The notes under the pieces are model-generated. The model worked only from the letters and a program-made list of their open reading frames with translations, had not been told where the DNA came from and searched no databases. A stretch of 64,000 nt of DNA, taken from NCBI GenBank assembly GCA_017591395.1, contig WEDG01004495.1:124001-188000 (forward strand), given 5' to 3'. Positions 32,968 through 44,399 of this stretch are shown piece by piece. Source of the stretch: Schistocephalus solidus (lineage: Eukaryota > Platyhelminthes > Cestoda > Diphyllobothriidea > Diphyllobothriidae). Every line of letters begins with the position of its first letter. Position 1 is the stretch's first letter. The position numbers were made by a program, and so were the translations under genes.

Positions 32968-33385
32968 GTTGTATTTAATGCCGGTTTGTCAGATAAAATA
33001 TTCAGTGGGAAGAGGCTGACAGTGAAAAGAAACTCCTGAATATATATCATTAGAAATGTTTTTCCTATCTTTATGTTATTCAGGAGAGAAAACTGCCGCC
33101 TGTAAGGATAATAGCAATTCAGATCAGGGGAGGGCTAACACAATTGCAGTCTGTATGCAGTCTCTCTGTCTTTGCTAGGAACCGGGATTCTGCCCCAGGC
33201 AAGAAAGCATCCGTGTACGGTTGCTCACTGTCTGCTGAAGAAATCAACGGGTGCAGGCGGCAGAGACGGTGCCGTATCCCTCAAGGTAACACCCGGGATC
33301 GGGTTCAGATGCCACGCCTTCCGTCGAACAGGAAAACAGATTCTACCGTATCGGTGCCCAGAATACTTGGAAATGAACTGACAAA
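32936..33385 (-). mobile_element. Nested LINE-type insertion with ATT tail
   Basis: This block interrupts the LINE C linker. On the minus strand it ends in about ten ATT triplets (32938-32968). Just upstream of that are the hairpin CTCCTGAAT...ATTCAGGAG and TTTCTTTTCACTGTCAGC, as in the LINE A 3' UTR. It is inferred to be a 5'-truncated relative of LINE A inserted in LINE C. No clear target-site duplication was found. Confidence 0.65.
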
Positions 33386-33759
33386 GAGCTTTTAGATGAA
33401 TCTTTAAGTTGCTTTCGTAATTTTTTAAGCCTGTTCTGGAGAAAATGCGGAACATTAAAAGATGTATTTGAATAAAAAATCTTAAACGGAATAAAAGCCT
33501 GGCTTTTTTCTGTGATTCTCTGCAAAAGCCCACGGAAAAAGTTTGGATCGTTAATTGAGAATATGCTATGCCAATCTAGACTGCTTACGAAATTATTTAT
33601 TATTTCATGGTTTTTGTTAGCAAATTCGAGGTTATTGCAGTTAACTCAGGTTTCGAAAGAAGGGGGGCTGGAAAAATACAGTGAATTATTGCGTGATCAC
33701 TTGTAAAAAGATCATGATGAAAATTCATAAAGAGAGGGTGACATCATTTGTAAAAATTA

Positions 33760-34330
33760 AATCTAAAATGTTGTCATTTCTAGTAACTAAGCGTACCAGT
33801 TTGGACATGTTTGAAAAGTTAGTAGTATCGACCAATTTCTGATGTTGAGGCGGAGAGGAATTTGCCTGCCAGTCAATGTCTGGCAGATTAAAATCGCCTA
33901 CGATTATTTTGACATCAAATTGAGTGTCAGCAACTTTTTCAAATAGTTCACAGAGCTCGCTTTCATTGCCAGAATAACACGCAGGATTATAGACACAGTC
34001 AATTACCGCTTTTTATTGTGCTTTTATTGTGTTACTGAAGCAAAGCATACATTTCAAGAAAAGGACGAAATGCTCAGCTGAAAAGGGAAATGTACAAAGG
34101 ATGACTTAATATAAAGGAGGCAACCACCGCCATGTTTTTCAGCGCGGTCTTGCCGGTACAAATTAAAATTATCTATAGAAAGCGTTGAGTCAGATATAAG
34201 AGAGTGAGTCCAGGATTCAGTGATGCACAGCACATCTGGATCAAGCTCAAAGACTACTGTTATAAGCTCAGCCATCTTAGTTACAACTGATCTCGCATTG
34301 AGTGAAACTAAGCTGAGCGTATTCCTGAGT
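33760..34330 (-). pseudogene. LINE C AP endonuclease
   Basis: LSLVSLNARSVVTKMAELI begins the domain. DPDVLCITESWTH carries the catalytic Glu, YRQDRAEKHGGGCLLYI follows, and, after a break, IIVGDFNLPDIDWQ supplies the GDFN motif and NILDLIFTND the following strand. It is spread over more than one frame. Confidence 0.8.
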
Positions 34331-34633
34331 TGCAGGTTACGCTCATCAGTATTTATAAAAAATGATAATTTGGTGGCGGAGAAGAAAACTGGAAAGAAAA
34401 TTGCTCTGGTCTACAATTTGTCGAAATGTTACTGTTAAGAGAACTGAGATTATTGTACAACGGCATATTTGGATGAAAACCTTGGAAGGAAAGGTTATAT
34501 TGTGGCGTTTGAAAGAAAGGGGGTGGCATAGAAATGAGATTTTGAGGGAAGTTGGCATGAATTGGCGGAAAACGTGCATTTGAAAAAGGAATAAATGATT
34601 TCGAAAAGCTGGTAACATAATAAGAAGCGTTAA

Positions 34634-35559
34634 TTATTTGGGGATTTCGGACACTTTTTGGGTTGGAAAGATGCTAACATTAGTGTTCGCAGCTGTTGTA
34701 GATGCTGAGGGGTTTGCAGGTTTCCCATCGGTAATGACCTTACTGATTTTAATGCCTGGATTAGCCAATGATTCAGATTTACTCGAATTTTTCTTAGGTT
34801 TAGTAGATTTGGCAGCTATGGCAGGCATGGTTTGCTTGGGATGAGAAAGAGGTGGCGTTGACACAATTTCACTCAAACCAGGAACAAGGTTAACGGGTGA
34901 AGATTCAGCTGGAATCGAAATTCCTGTCAATCCGGAAGGCCGTGGGCTTGCATTAGCTACAGGACAAACCTCTGAGATAACTTGTGGTATTGAAAGTTTA
35001 GACCAAGGCTTCTTGTTTGCTAATGAGAATGAAACCCGACGTTCCATTGGGGTTTTATCCCTACAGATAAACAACTTGTTTTTTTCAAATATTGAGCTGA
35101 GTGCTCATGCTTAGAGAAAATAAGGTCAACTTCAATCGCTGAAAAATGTTTAACCAGAATAGGTGGGTTTTTACTACGGGAAGACAACCTTTTAGCTTCA
35201 GTGACTTTAAAGTTAAAGCCGCACGAGTAAAGGAAATGAAATGCAACGTCCAGGGGGATGTTACTCTTGGGGACGTTTTTTAAAAGAGAATTGAAACTTC
35301 TCTTATGTCGGTCAAGTGACTCAGTACTGACCATGTTAATAAAAGGCTCTTGTTTCATGCATTGTTGAAAAGTGAGTGAAGACAACTTTCCCTCAAAAAT
35401 GGTACCAAGGATCGTGAATAGAGAACCATATTTAGACATAAAGGTATTAAATTTTTCCAGGGCGTCAAGGTCTTATTTCTTCATGCTTATAGTGGGTTGC
35501 TCTAGTGGAAGTTTTACGCGAAGAGGATGTTTGCGTCTAAGCATTGACTGGGGTTTCAT
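34634..35559 (-). pseudogene. LINE C ORF1-like protein
   Basis: From an ATG at 35559 the frame reads MKPQSMLRRKHPLRV, passes one stop, then continues ALEKFNTFMSKYGSLFTILG and SLDRHKRSFNSLLKNVPKSN. A frameshift near 35090 leads to RDKTPMERRVSFSLANKKPW and a Ser/Pro/Lys-rich tail. An N-terminal helical domain followed by a low-complexity basic tail fits LINE ORF1. No zinc knuckle was seen. Confidence 0.55.
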
Positions 35560-35731
35560 ATTGATTTTAAATTATAATTATTTTTCAAATCGATAATACG
35601 AAAGGAAAATTGACGTTTTGCGTAATAAAAGATGTAATATTTGAAATATGTGTTTTAAGCAAGGCACTGCAAGCAAATATCTGCTAGGTAACGAGTTTAA
35701 ACTGAAAATAGAATTATCGAAGAGGCTATGC

Positions 35732-36632
35732 AGGATGAAAAATTATATCAACTGGTATACCAGTTACTGCAAATTATTCTTCGCTGGAAATAAGGTAAAC
35801 TTACAAAATTTCAACTTTTTTCTAGAATTAACCTTTAGATTCCGTCCTTTTGACGTAAATCTGCGAGAACTTTAAGGAGGCTATGTAGGGTGAAAAAGTT
35901 TAAACAATGTATATTTCTCCCTTTTGCAATTGCAATAACTGCAGGTGTGTGCAGCTGATAATGAGGTAGAAATACAACAAATTGTCAATAATTAAGCTAA
36001 TATTTTCTACAGGAAACGAAGAAATCGGTTGAAAATTCGAGAATTCACTTATCTTTAAATTTGAACCAACCTCATTCGACCTTAACCTTGACCTTTTTCT
36101 TTCTTCCTTTGGCACGCACAGTTAGATACCGACAGTATTTTTCGGTAAACGCTAAAGCAATATGCAATTAGCTTCCCAGAAAAGGATGAAAAATTATATC
36201 AACTGGTATACCAGTTACTGCAAATTATTCTTCGCTGGAAATAAGGTAAACTTACAAAATTTCAACTTTTTTTCTAGAATTAACCTTTAGATTCCGTCCT
36301 TTTGACGTAAATCTGCGAGAACTTTAAGGAGGCTATGTAGGGTGAAAAAGTTTAAACAATGTATATTTCTCCCTTTTGCAATTGCAATAACTGCAGGTGT
36401 GTGCAGCTGATAATGAGGTAGAAATACAACAAATTGTCAATAATTAAGCTAATATTTTCTACAGTAAACGAAGAAATCGGTTGAAAATTCGAGAATTCAC
36501 TTATCTTTAAATTTGAACCAACCTCATTCGACCTTAACCTTGACCTTTTTCTTTCTTCCTTTGGCACGCACAGTTAGATACCGACAGTATTTTTCGGTAA
36601 ACGCTAAAGCAATATGCAATTAGCTTCCCAGA
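35732..36632. repeat. Near-perfect tandem duplication, about 451-bp unit
   Basis: The segment 35732-36180 is repeated at 36183-36632. By eye the two units differ by one substitution (G/T near 36013 versus 36465) and one extra T in a T run. The unit contains a TATACC/GGTATA short palindrome, and its right edge holds a LINE A-family 3' segment (TTGGCACGCACAGTTAG). It is either very recent or an assembly duplication. Confidence 0.9.
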
Positions 36633-36720
36633 AGTATCAAAATTTAGCAAAGTTATCCCTCGTTTACGCAAGCTGTCACTAGTTTTCTACATTCAGGACA
36701 CCTTCAAAAAGGACCCTGAG
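36105..36720 (+). mobile_element. LINE A-family 3' end fragments
   Basis: CTTTGGCACGCAC(A/C)GTTA and TTTTTCGGTAAACGCTA.AGCAAT, followed by CTACATTCAGGACACCTT, match LINE A at 28995-29145. The fragment appears twice because it lies at the edge of the 451-bp tandem duplication. Only the second copy continues to the GGACACC end. Confidence 0.75.
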
Positions 36721-36879
36721 ACCCTAGAAATAATGAAAATATTATAAAAATAACATAATGCAAAAAGTCACAGAGATCCAAATTATATACCATAAGATAC
36801 GCGAAAATGCTCTCACGTTGGAGCTCTAGTTGGCCGATAGAATTTTCCCATCCAAACGTAGTTTAATGTGTTTAAACTC

Positions 36880-37770
36880 CGTCAAGCTTCCTGGACCCCG
36901 AGTATTTCAAAAAAGTACGCTTATAGAACGATCAACCATAACAGACTAAGGTCTAAGTTACACGAATAAGCTAGAATTATCGTCTTATACAGATCGAAGT
37001 TCTGCAAAGGGTGCAAAGATATGTTGTTTTATATCACATAATTTTTTCCTTCCGGAAATAAAGGTAAGACTGTACCGCAAGTTTGTTCTTCTCATCCTAG
37101 AATACTGCTGTCCCTCTCTGGGCTGATGAATGCCTCTGACCGCAGTAAGATTAAAAAAGTTCTGAGAGTTTTTACTCGAAGATTATTTTCTCTTCCTGGA
37201 TCCAATATATCTTATACAGATAGATGTCAGTTTGCAAAAATTAAATTTCTCTGGGTTAGAAGAATCGAAGCTGGTCTTTGCTTCCTCGTTGATGTAAACT
37301 CTTGCTCAAATGTCCCACGAATTAACACTCTCACTCCGGTTGATTGACCTTATGCCACTCGTAATTGCTCCATGATCATTTCACCACCCCTTAGCTCCAC
37401 AACTAACCGTTCTCAGTTTTTGTCACCAAATACTCTTTCACCTGGAATATTCTTACACACTTAACTAGGTTGTCATCTACCTTAGTGATTTTCAAAACCA
37501 AATTATGCAAACATTTAACTTCCTGTTTCACGTTAAATCTAGCCCAAATCTCCCACGAATTAACGCTATCACTCCGGTAGATCGACCATATGCCACTCGT
37601 AATTCCTCCATGATAATTTCACCACCCCTTAGTTCCACAACTAATCAATCTCAGTTTTTGCCTCCAAATATGCTTTCATATGGAATAATCTTCCGCTGAA
37701 AATTAGTTTGTCGACTATATTAGCTATTTTCAAAACCAAATAACGCAAAAATTTAACTTCGAAAGATATA
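36880..37770 (+). pseudogene. CR1-like LINE C-terminal region with internal tandem duplication
   Basis: The frame 37126-37347 reads MNASDRSKIKKVLRVFTRRL, then CQFAKIKFLWVRRIEAGLCF, the usual CR1 C-terminal motif (LKWLRRxxxL). The next part is duplicated: CCCACGAATTAACACTCTCAC at 37314 recurs at 37552 with a 238-bp period, each unit carrying PRINTLTPVD-like codons and TCACCACCCCTTAG. Confidence 0.75.
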
Positions 37771-39400
37771 AAGTACTTATTGTCTGTTTCCTTCCCAAAC
37801 TCACAATTTTTCGATTTTTAAAAGAGTCCTCCTTGTATTTGAGGCAGTTCCCTTGATAATATATTGGTTTCAAAAAATGATTTTGTCTTCCTCTGCAGAG
37901 TCAATCTGCGCACTCACTTTTTCTTCCCCTCCTTTTTAACTAGCATCGCCAACTCTTGACAACCTTGATACATTCCTCCGATTTTGCAACACTGATGATG
38001 GTCTCCAGGATCTGTTGATGATCGTGGCGGGTTCTGAAGTTTCGCCTCTTTGTTGTTGGACTGTGCAGTCAGCAAGGTCGCATCTCCAAGATAATCTCGT
38101 GACCTCTACTTTTCCTCTTTATTTCGACCGTGCTGTCTACGACGAGTTCCTTCTCTTTCACCTCCATGGGTGATATAAACAGTAGCTCTGACTGTTATAT
38201 TATCTCTCACCGGACAAGGAGCGTTCCGAACCCTCATACGTTGTCAGCAACATCACAATACTATCCCATTGCAATGTACCAATCTTAAAAACTCTAGCTA
38301 TTAATTTTTAGAGAAGCAGTTTTTTTCTCATATTTTTTTTTAATTGGCGGCTTGCCGAACTCCACCCCCGATTTAACCGTAGGATTTTTTTTTTTAACTG
38401 CTTCTTTTCTAGTTCACCTTATAGGCCAAAGATGGTTGACAATTGTTTTGAAAAGGGCAAATCGTTGTGAATCCGATATGCCTACCGTACTACACATTTC
38501 TGCTGTTCATATGGTCGCTCACATAGTGCAGCAATTATCCACTTTGTATTTATTTATACCACGATACTAAGTTTGTGATTATGGGGCCCTCTGGGCCTTA
38601 AATATACAATTTATTTATTTATATAAAGTCCTTATTATCCGTTTCCTTCCCAAACTCGCAATTTTTGGACTTTGAAAAGGGTCCACCTGGCATTTGAGCC
38701 GGTTCCTTTGATATTGCATAGGTTTCTAAATATGTTTCCATTATCCTTTACAGAGTCAATCTTCGCAGTCGCTTTTTTGTCTCCTCCTTTTCAACCTCAT
38801 AACTAACTGTTGACAGCCTTGATACTTTCCTCTTTTTTGCAAACCTGACGATGGTTTCCGGGATCATTTGATGATCAAGGTGGGTTTCGTTGTTTTCGCC
38901 ACCTTGTCGGTATATAATGCAGTCAGCAAGGCCGCATCTCAGTCATAATCTCGTGACCTCTACTTTCCCCTCTTCGATTCGAATCTGTTGTTTACGATTA
39001 GTTCCTCCACTCTCCCCTTTCTGATGGTTATAAACGGTAACTCTGGCTGTTATATTATCTCTCACCCGACAAGGAGCGTACCGGACCCGCATACGTGGTC
39101 AGAAATATCACAATACTATCACATTGCATCGTATCAATCCCATCAACTACAGCTATTATTTTTTTAAATAAGCAGTTTTTCTCCTATTTTTTAAACTGGT
39201 GACTCGCCTAACTCAGCCCCCGATTAAACCGTAGAAGATTTTTTCACTGCTTCTCCCCTAGTTCATCCAATATTCGCAAGATTGTTGGCAATTGTTTTGA
39301 AAATGGCGAATCATTCTAAATTGGATATGTCTAACATACTGATCATTTCTGCTGATCACATCGTATACTAGTTGTTTCATAAAGCTAGATCAAACATATT
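37771..39400 (+). repeat. Direct repeat of a LINE 3' UTR, about 855-bp period
   Basis: The block from TATAAAGTACTTATTGTCTG (37769) to the ATTT tail at 38605-38626 is followed at once by a diverged second copy from TATAAAGTCCTTATTATCCG. Shared landmarks include GTTTCCTTCCCAAACTC (37786 and 38641), CAGAGTCAATCT, CAGTCAGCAAGG and AATCTCGTGACCTCTACTTT. The second unit looks like a 5'-truncated insertion placed in the tail of the first. Confidence 0.78.
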
Positions 39401-40260
39401 CAACACTATATTATCAAATACAAATATGAAGACTGAAGGAGAGCACTAAAATTTTCCTACCGTTGCATTTGTCTTGCTCATAATCGATTTCCACCTTTTA
39501 AGCGATCAGTTCAACTAAGTTTTATTAGTTGGCAGACCCTGTAACGGACCACAGTTTCAATAGAATTGTTTGGATGAACCGGGAACAATTTTCGCGCGAA
39601 TCCTTTATATGAATGGTTTAAGATGGTCGGTGAAGATGGTCGGTGTTCCTTCCCTCTCTTCTGCTAAAATCTTTCCTCGTTACCGCTATCATACCGTCTC
39701 GCAGGCCCCTGACCGTCAGCATTTCCATGACCCTCATCCGCATTTGCCAACAGCACTGCAATACCCACCGGTATCTAACTTATCATTCGTGACCACCCAC
39801 TCCAAATAGATCAATTGTACAGGTCCCCAGTTTCCGCTTGTGTCTTTATACTTCTCTTTTATAGTCTACCATTTGTTATTTTTAACATAGATTCCTTACG
39901 TTATAAACTGATTCTCTCCTTCTATCTATCCATGTGTGTCTGATGAAGTGCTTTACGATTCTGCCGAGGTTGTATGGCTAAAGCTGGTCCTAGTGATGTA
40001 CCTCACAGTGTGTGCTATCCTTGACATCCTCTGACAGTAAAACGCCACACCGGAATCGACTGCGCTCGCATCTGATTGGAAGTGTCTATCCCTTCGAATC
40101 GACCACAGAAGTTTCTACCTTTGTTGAAGGAATATTCTCGAAAGTCTATAACAGTAAATTCTTGACCCTTAAAATTATTACCCAGGTACATTTCATCCCA
40201 ATTCTGTTAAGCTGTTTTATTTTCAAATTTTGCTATTTCTAAACCTTGCAATGCAGTTTT
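39401..40260. other. Unassigned DNA between LINE remnants
   Basis: Short open frames (up to 79 codons) show no motifs. Nothing else is supported. Confidence 0.4.
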
Positions 40261-40264
40261 TTAT

Positions 40265-40354
40265 ACTTAAAACAAACTCCTCTTTTTGATCACTGATATT
40301 TAAGCATATAACCAAAAAAGCTAGTGGTTACTGAAAAGAGGAGTTTGTTTAAGT
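40265..40354. repeat. Inverted repeat, 20-bp arms
   Basis: ACTTAAAACAAACTCCTCTT at 40265 pairs with AAGAGGAGTTTGTTTAAGT ending at 40354, with one unpaired A, around a spacer of about 48 nt. It could form a long hairpin. Possible origins are a MITE end pair or a LINE 3' stem. Confidence 0.7.
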
Positions 40355-40499
40355 TTTTTTACTGTGTTCTAAAGATTCGACGGCACCCAAGAAGTGCCCA
40401 ATCAGAAAACCTATTTGTGAGGCCACATGAAGGTGCCGTAAACTCTTCAAAAATGGTCAGTGTCAAAGGTTACAAATATCCTTTTGATTGCATATAATA

Positions 40500-40985
40500 C
40501 TCCCATGACATTGTTTTGCGGCTTTGATGCACTGCACTGCTGGTTTCATCTTGCTCTGTATCCAAACCCCGAGATCCTTCTGTGAAGATTTAGCAGGAAG
40601 AGTGCTGCCTTTTATGTGCTATGCCTCGACGCTCTCATTTGAGTGGTTGTTGGTTGGACGCAGACGAAGGACGGCAAACTTCTGCAAGTTACACTCGGGA
40701 ATAAACTTGGAATAACCTACCTGAGGCAATTGTTATGTCTCAGTTTATAGATACATTCAAACATCAGCTTGACATACATATGTTGCAGCAACACGAAGAC
40801 TATGTGACTACTTAACCTTAACAATATAAGTGTACCACGTAAATCTACCTGCATTCACTTGACTGTAACCTCTTTACTTGCGTCTTATTCTTGCTATTTT
40901 TATGTAAAAAATACGGATTTCAAAGGCATAAACTTATTTTCCTCAAATTCACTGAACTGATCTGAACTGTAATCAACCAATTCAA
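40500..40985 (+). mobile_element. 5'-truncated LINE B-family 3' end, copy 1
   Basis: GGAATAACCTACCTGAGGCAATTGTTATGTC and CTTGACATACATATG match 41408-41480. The copy continues through a 3' UTR to an ACTGAACTGATCTGAACTG tail near 40950-40970. The same tail type ends the fragment at 45172. Confidence 0.72.
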
Positions 40986-41520
40986 TGGTATGCGCTATCT
41001 AGTGAGCATTGCAAGTTTTCGATGAAGACTGCTTTTCTAAAGTCTTTGGTACGTTTGCAAGGCCACATCTTGAATATGTGATTCAATGCATAGCGAAGGT
41101 GGACCCAGCAAGATTACAACCTGCTCAAAAGTGTCCAGCGACAAGCTAAAAAATTAGTAAGAGTTCAAGGTGAAGTGCCCCATGAGATCCACCACAATAA
41201 CCTGAAGCTCTTTCTTCTGAGGTTAAGGCAGTTGCGCGGAGACTTGATACAAACCATCCGTATCATGCGTGGCATGGATTGTGCCCTCCTGTGTGATGAA
41301 CGTTTCCAACTTGCCACTACGACTAATCTCCTAGGTCATCCATTCAAATTACGTGTGCCCCAAAGAAGATTGGATGCAAGGAAGCATTTTTCACCAACCG
41401 TGTCGTGGAACCGTGGAATAACCTACCTGAGGTGATTGTTATGTCCCAGTCTGTGTATACATTCAAAAATTGGCTTGACATATACGCTGCAGCAGCACGA
41501 TGACTATGGGACTACTTAAA
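40986..41520 (+). mobile_element. 5'-truncated LINE B-family 3' end, copy 2
   Basis: It encodes FARPHLEY-type and LRLRQLRGDLIQTIRIMRG, then LLGHPFKLRVPQRRLDARK, homologous to LINE B at 44400-44800 (NYRQLRGDLIQTYRIVRG, LRGHPFKLQRKFVHTEVRR). It is broken by stops. It immediately precedes the much longer LINE B copy. Confidence 0.78.
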
Positions 41521-41739
41521 ATAAGGAAAAGCGGATGTTTCACATGAACTATCATCACCAAGGCCTCTTAAAATAATTCTTGAAAATGATGTTCAGGCTT
41601 CACGCCTCTTAGAACGGAGAACGGCTCTCCGTAGCTCACACAGGGATGTGTTTTTTTCAGCCGGATTACGAACCTAAGGAAACGTACAAAATGTGGATGC
41701 TGAGAGCAGAACTGAAGAGGAGGACCGAGCAGGGGGAAA

Positions 41740-42951
41740 ATGGCTCCAAATAAAGGACGGGGAAATAAAAGTGATAAAGAGGTCTTTCTTATGGCAGACC
41801 CCGTACATAATCAAGGTGGATTCTCGCCGAGACGGAGGACACTAAATACGATGTACCCAACTGTACAGAGCTTGAATAATACAAAGAAGGCGCTCCCGAA
41901 CTCGGATGACGACCACTCATCAGAACACAGCGTCGGCGGGATTGACACCAGTTCATCTCGGAAAACAATTACAGACTCTAGTATTCAATCGCGCGAAATG
42001 CGCAGAAGTCTTTATGGAGGAGTTACCCAGTCTAAATTGAGATTTTTGTATACCAATGCTCAGAGTCTCCTATCGAAAGTAGATGAACTCAAAGCATTAG
42101 TATCAGACCGAACCCCGGATATCGATGTTATTACGGAAACGTGGCTCAAAGCCGAAATCGCGGATAGCGAGGTTTCGATTGATGGATACCAACTTTTTCG
42201 AAAAGACAGAGAAAATAGAAAGGGAGGAGGAGTGACCGTATATGTTAGGACAGGAATCTCGGCAGTCGAACGAGCACAATCCATCTTCCCTGAATATGAA
42301 TTTCTCTGGATAAAGATTAAAAAGGAGTGTTCACAGAACCTACAATTCTTGACGATCTACAGACCACCGAACATTCCAAGTGCAGCTGATGAGTCCCTCC
42401 TCCATTTGCTCAAGGAAGTAGCATGTCACCAGGAGGTGCTTATTGCTGGAGATTTCAATGCACCTATAGTAGATTGGGTTAATCTGACAGTTGATGGTTC
42501 ACCAACTTCCTTCGGCCACAAGCTAATGGATCTCACTCTCGACCAACCTCTGGTACAGAAGGTTAACATTCCAACGAGATTAAGAGAGAACCAGAGAGCA
42601 AATTGCCTGGACCTTGTATTTACGAAGGACTTCTCTAGCATTGATGAAGTGTATTCTATTGCACCCCTTGGTAAGAGTGATCATAGTACGCTGATGTCGG
42701 ATTACTCACTTTATTCTCAGCGCCAGAATGGAACGGAATGCAAGCGAAATATATGGAAGGCTGATTTTAACGCGATGAGGAAAGAACTGATGTCTATGAG
42801 ATGGGATTGTTTGCTTAAAGGGAATCCAGAGGATGACTGGCTATCATTTAAGACAGTCTCACTCGCTCTGATTGAACGCTTTTGTCCAGTGAAGGTGCAA
42901 AAAATAATATTCGCCCCGTCTGGTTTACAAGAGAACTTAACAGGCAGCTAA
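41740..42951 (+). pseudogene. LINE B AP endonuclease (403 codons, full domain)
   Basis: The endonuclease core starts at LRFLYTNAQSLLSKVDELK, about residue 103. Catalytic motifs follow: DIDVITETWLK (Glu), FRKDRENRKGGGVTVYVR, LTIYRPPN, EVLIAGDFNAPIVDW (GDFN), CLDLVFTKD and APLGKSDHSTL (SDH). All the expected active-site residues are present. The first 100 residues are low-complexity, so the ATG at 41740 may not be the natural start. A frameshift near 42900 separates it from the linker. Confidence 0.88.
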
Positions 42952-43139
42952 AGAAGAAGAATAAAAAATGGAAGGTATTCAGGAAAACAGGGTCAGCAGA
43001 GCATCTCAAAGAATTTCGTCATCAAAGAAACGCTGTAAAAAGAATGATCCGTCAGGCAAGGAAGAACTATGAATCAAGAATTATTCAACAGGCTGAATAT
43101 AAACCAAAAAATTATTCCATTATATCAATAGCCGACTAA
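42882..43139 (+). pseudogene. LINE B endonuclease-RT linker
   Basis: Basic linker codons NIRPVWFTRELNRQLKKKNK, then HQRNAVKRMIRQARKNYESR, match the usual region between endonuclease and RT of CR1-like LINEs. A shift in an A run near 43110 moves the continuing sequence (HYINSRLKNKDPVAVL) to the RT frame. Confidence 0.8.
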
Positions 43140-43165
43140 AAAACAAGGACCCAGTAGCAGTACTC

Positions 43166-44281
43166 ATGGATGGTAATGGTCTTGAAGTCGTTGAAAATTG
43201 CGACAAAGCCGAGTACTTAGGTCGGTTTTTTGCCTCGGTTTTCACTAGAGAACCGGAACTTCAGCTTGACCACGTTAACAGTGCTGTTATAGACGCCGGT
43301 CCAGTGCTTGAATATATAATCTTCCAGGAACCTCTCGTGGAACTAGAACTGTGAAATCTGAAAGAAGCGAAGTCATCTGGTCCGGACGATATACCGGCCA
43401 AGTTCTTGAAAGAACTGGCCAGCGAACTGTCCAAACCACTAGCGCATATATTTAATCCGTCATTTGAATCAGGGAAACTGCCATCCGAATGGAAGGCAGC
43501 AAATATATACCCCATATGCAAGAGTGGTGCTCGATCTAATGTGAACAATTATCGGCCTGTCAGCCTTACCTCCATTTGCTGTAAAATAATGGAATCAATA
43601 ATCAAGAAGGCAACCATGAAGTTCCTTGAGGAAAACCAATTACTCTCAGATCTCCAGCATGGCTTCAGACAGAATCGCTCCTGTCTTTCTAGTTTATTAC
43701 TCTCCACAGAGCAGTGGACTAGTGAACTGGACGAAAATGGTAGGGTTGACGTCATATACACTGATTTCAAGAAGGCGTTTGACAGTGTCCCACACAAAAG
43801 TCTCATCTACAAATTATCCGAAATCGGCATAAGAGGAATGCTGCTGACATGGATTGCAGACTTTCTTACAGATAGATTGCAAACTGTGTTCGTCGATACC
43901 TCGAAGTCAACACCTACTCCGGTTCTAAGTGGTGTCCCCCAAGGCTCGGCATTAGGGCCGTTACTCTTCTTAGTGTACATCAACGACTGTGTCGACGACC
44001 TGGATTGCAGCGCCATCATGTTTGCAGATGATGTTTAATTGTGGAGGGTCATCAGATCTGATTTCGATAGGCACGCACTTCAAGAGGATCTCAACCGTCT
44101 TAGCAGCTGGTCTGCTCGTTGGCTCTTAAATTTTAACATAGGGAAGTGTGTGGTCCTAAGACTGCGTACAAGAAGGACCAGTGAGGAGGATGATTCCTAC
44201 CAATACATTCTCAATGGGCAGCCCCTTTCAATTGTTGAGGAAAAGAAGGACCTCGGTGTTCTAAAAAAACTCCTCACTTAA
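43166..44281 (+). pseudogene. LINE B reverse transcriptase
   Basis: One frame runs from GNGLEVVENCDKAEYLGRFF through NLKEAKSSGPDDIPAKFLKE, NNYRPVSLTSICCKIMESII and LQHGFRQNRSC. It continues with IYTDFKKAFDSVPHKSLIYK (motif A) and VLSGVPQGSALGPLLFLVYI (motif B) to the active site FADDV. It is interrupted only by a TGA at 43352-43354 and a TAA directly after FADDV at 44036-44038 (where other copies have Lys). WRVIRSDFDRHALQEDLNRL then continues in the same frame. Confidence 0.9.
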
Positions 44282-44399
44282 ACCATCTTCACAGTGTTTA
44301 AAGGCAGCTTAACGCGCTACACAGGTCTTATTTGCGCTCAGACGTGGATTTGCGCAGATTGATAAGGAACTATTCCGAAAAACCTACGGAGTATTTGTT

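Larger units (their letters stand above)
30851..35559 (-). mobile_element. CR1/Jockey-like LINE, long decayed copy C (minus) with nested insertion
   Basis: On the minus strand, from 35559 downwards, lie ORF1-like sequence, endonuclease (about 34330-33760), linker (33530-33386, then 32935-32700), RT (about 32700-31900) and the RT C-terminus to about 31340. A separate element (32936-33385) interrupts the endonuclease-RT linker. Several frameshifts and stops are present. It belongs to the same broad clade as LINE A but is well diverged from it. Confidence 0.82.

Noticed and set aside
35900..36567. Two paralogous 71-codon minus-strand genes
   Set aside because: The frames are the two units of the 451-bp tandem duplication and have no motif of their own.
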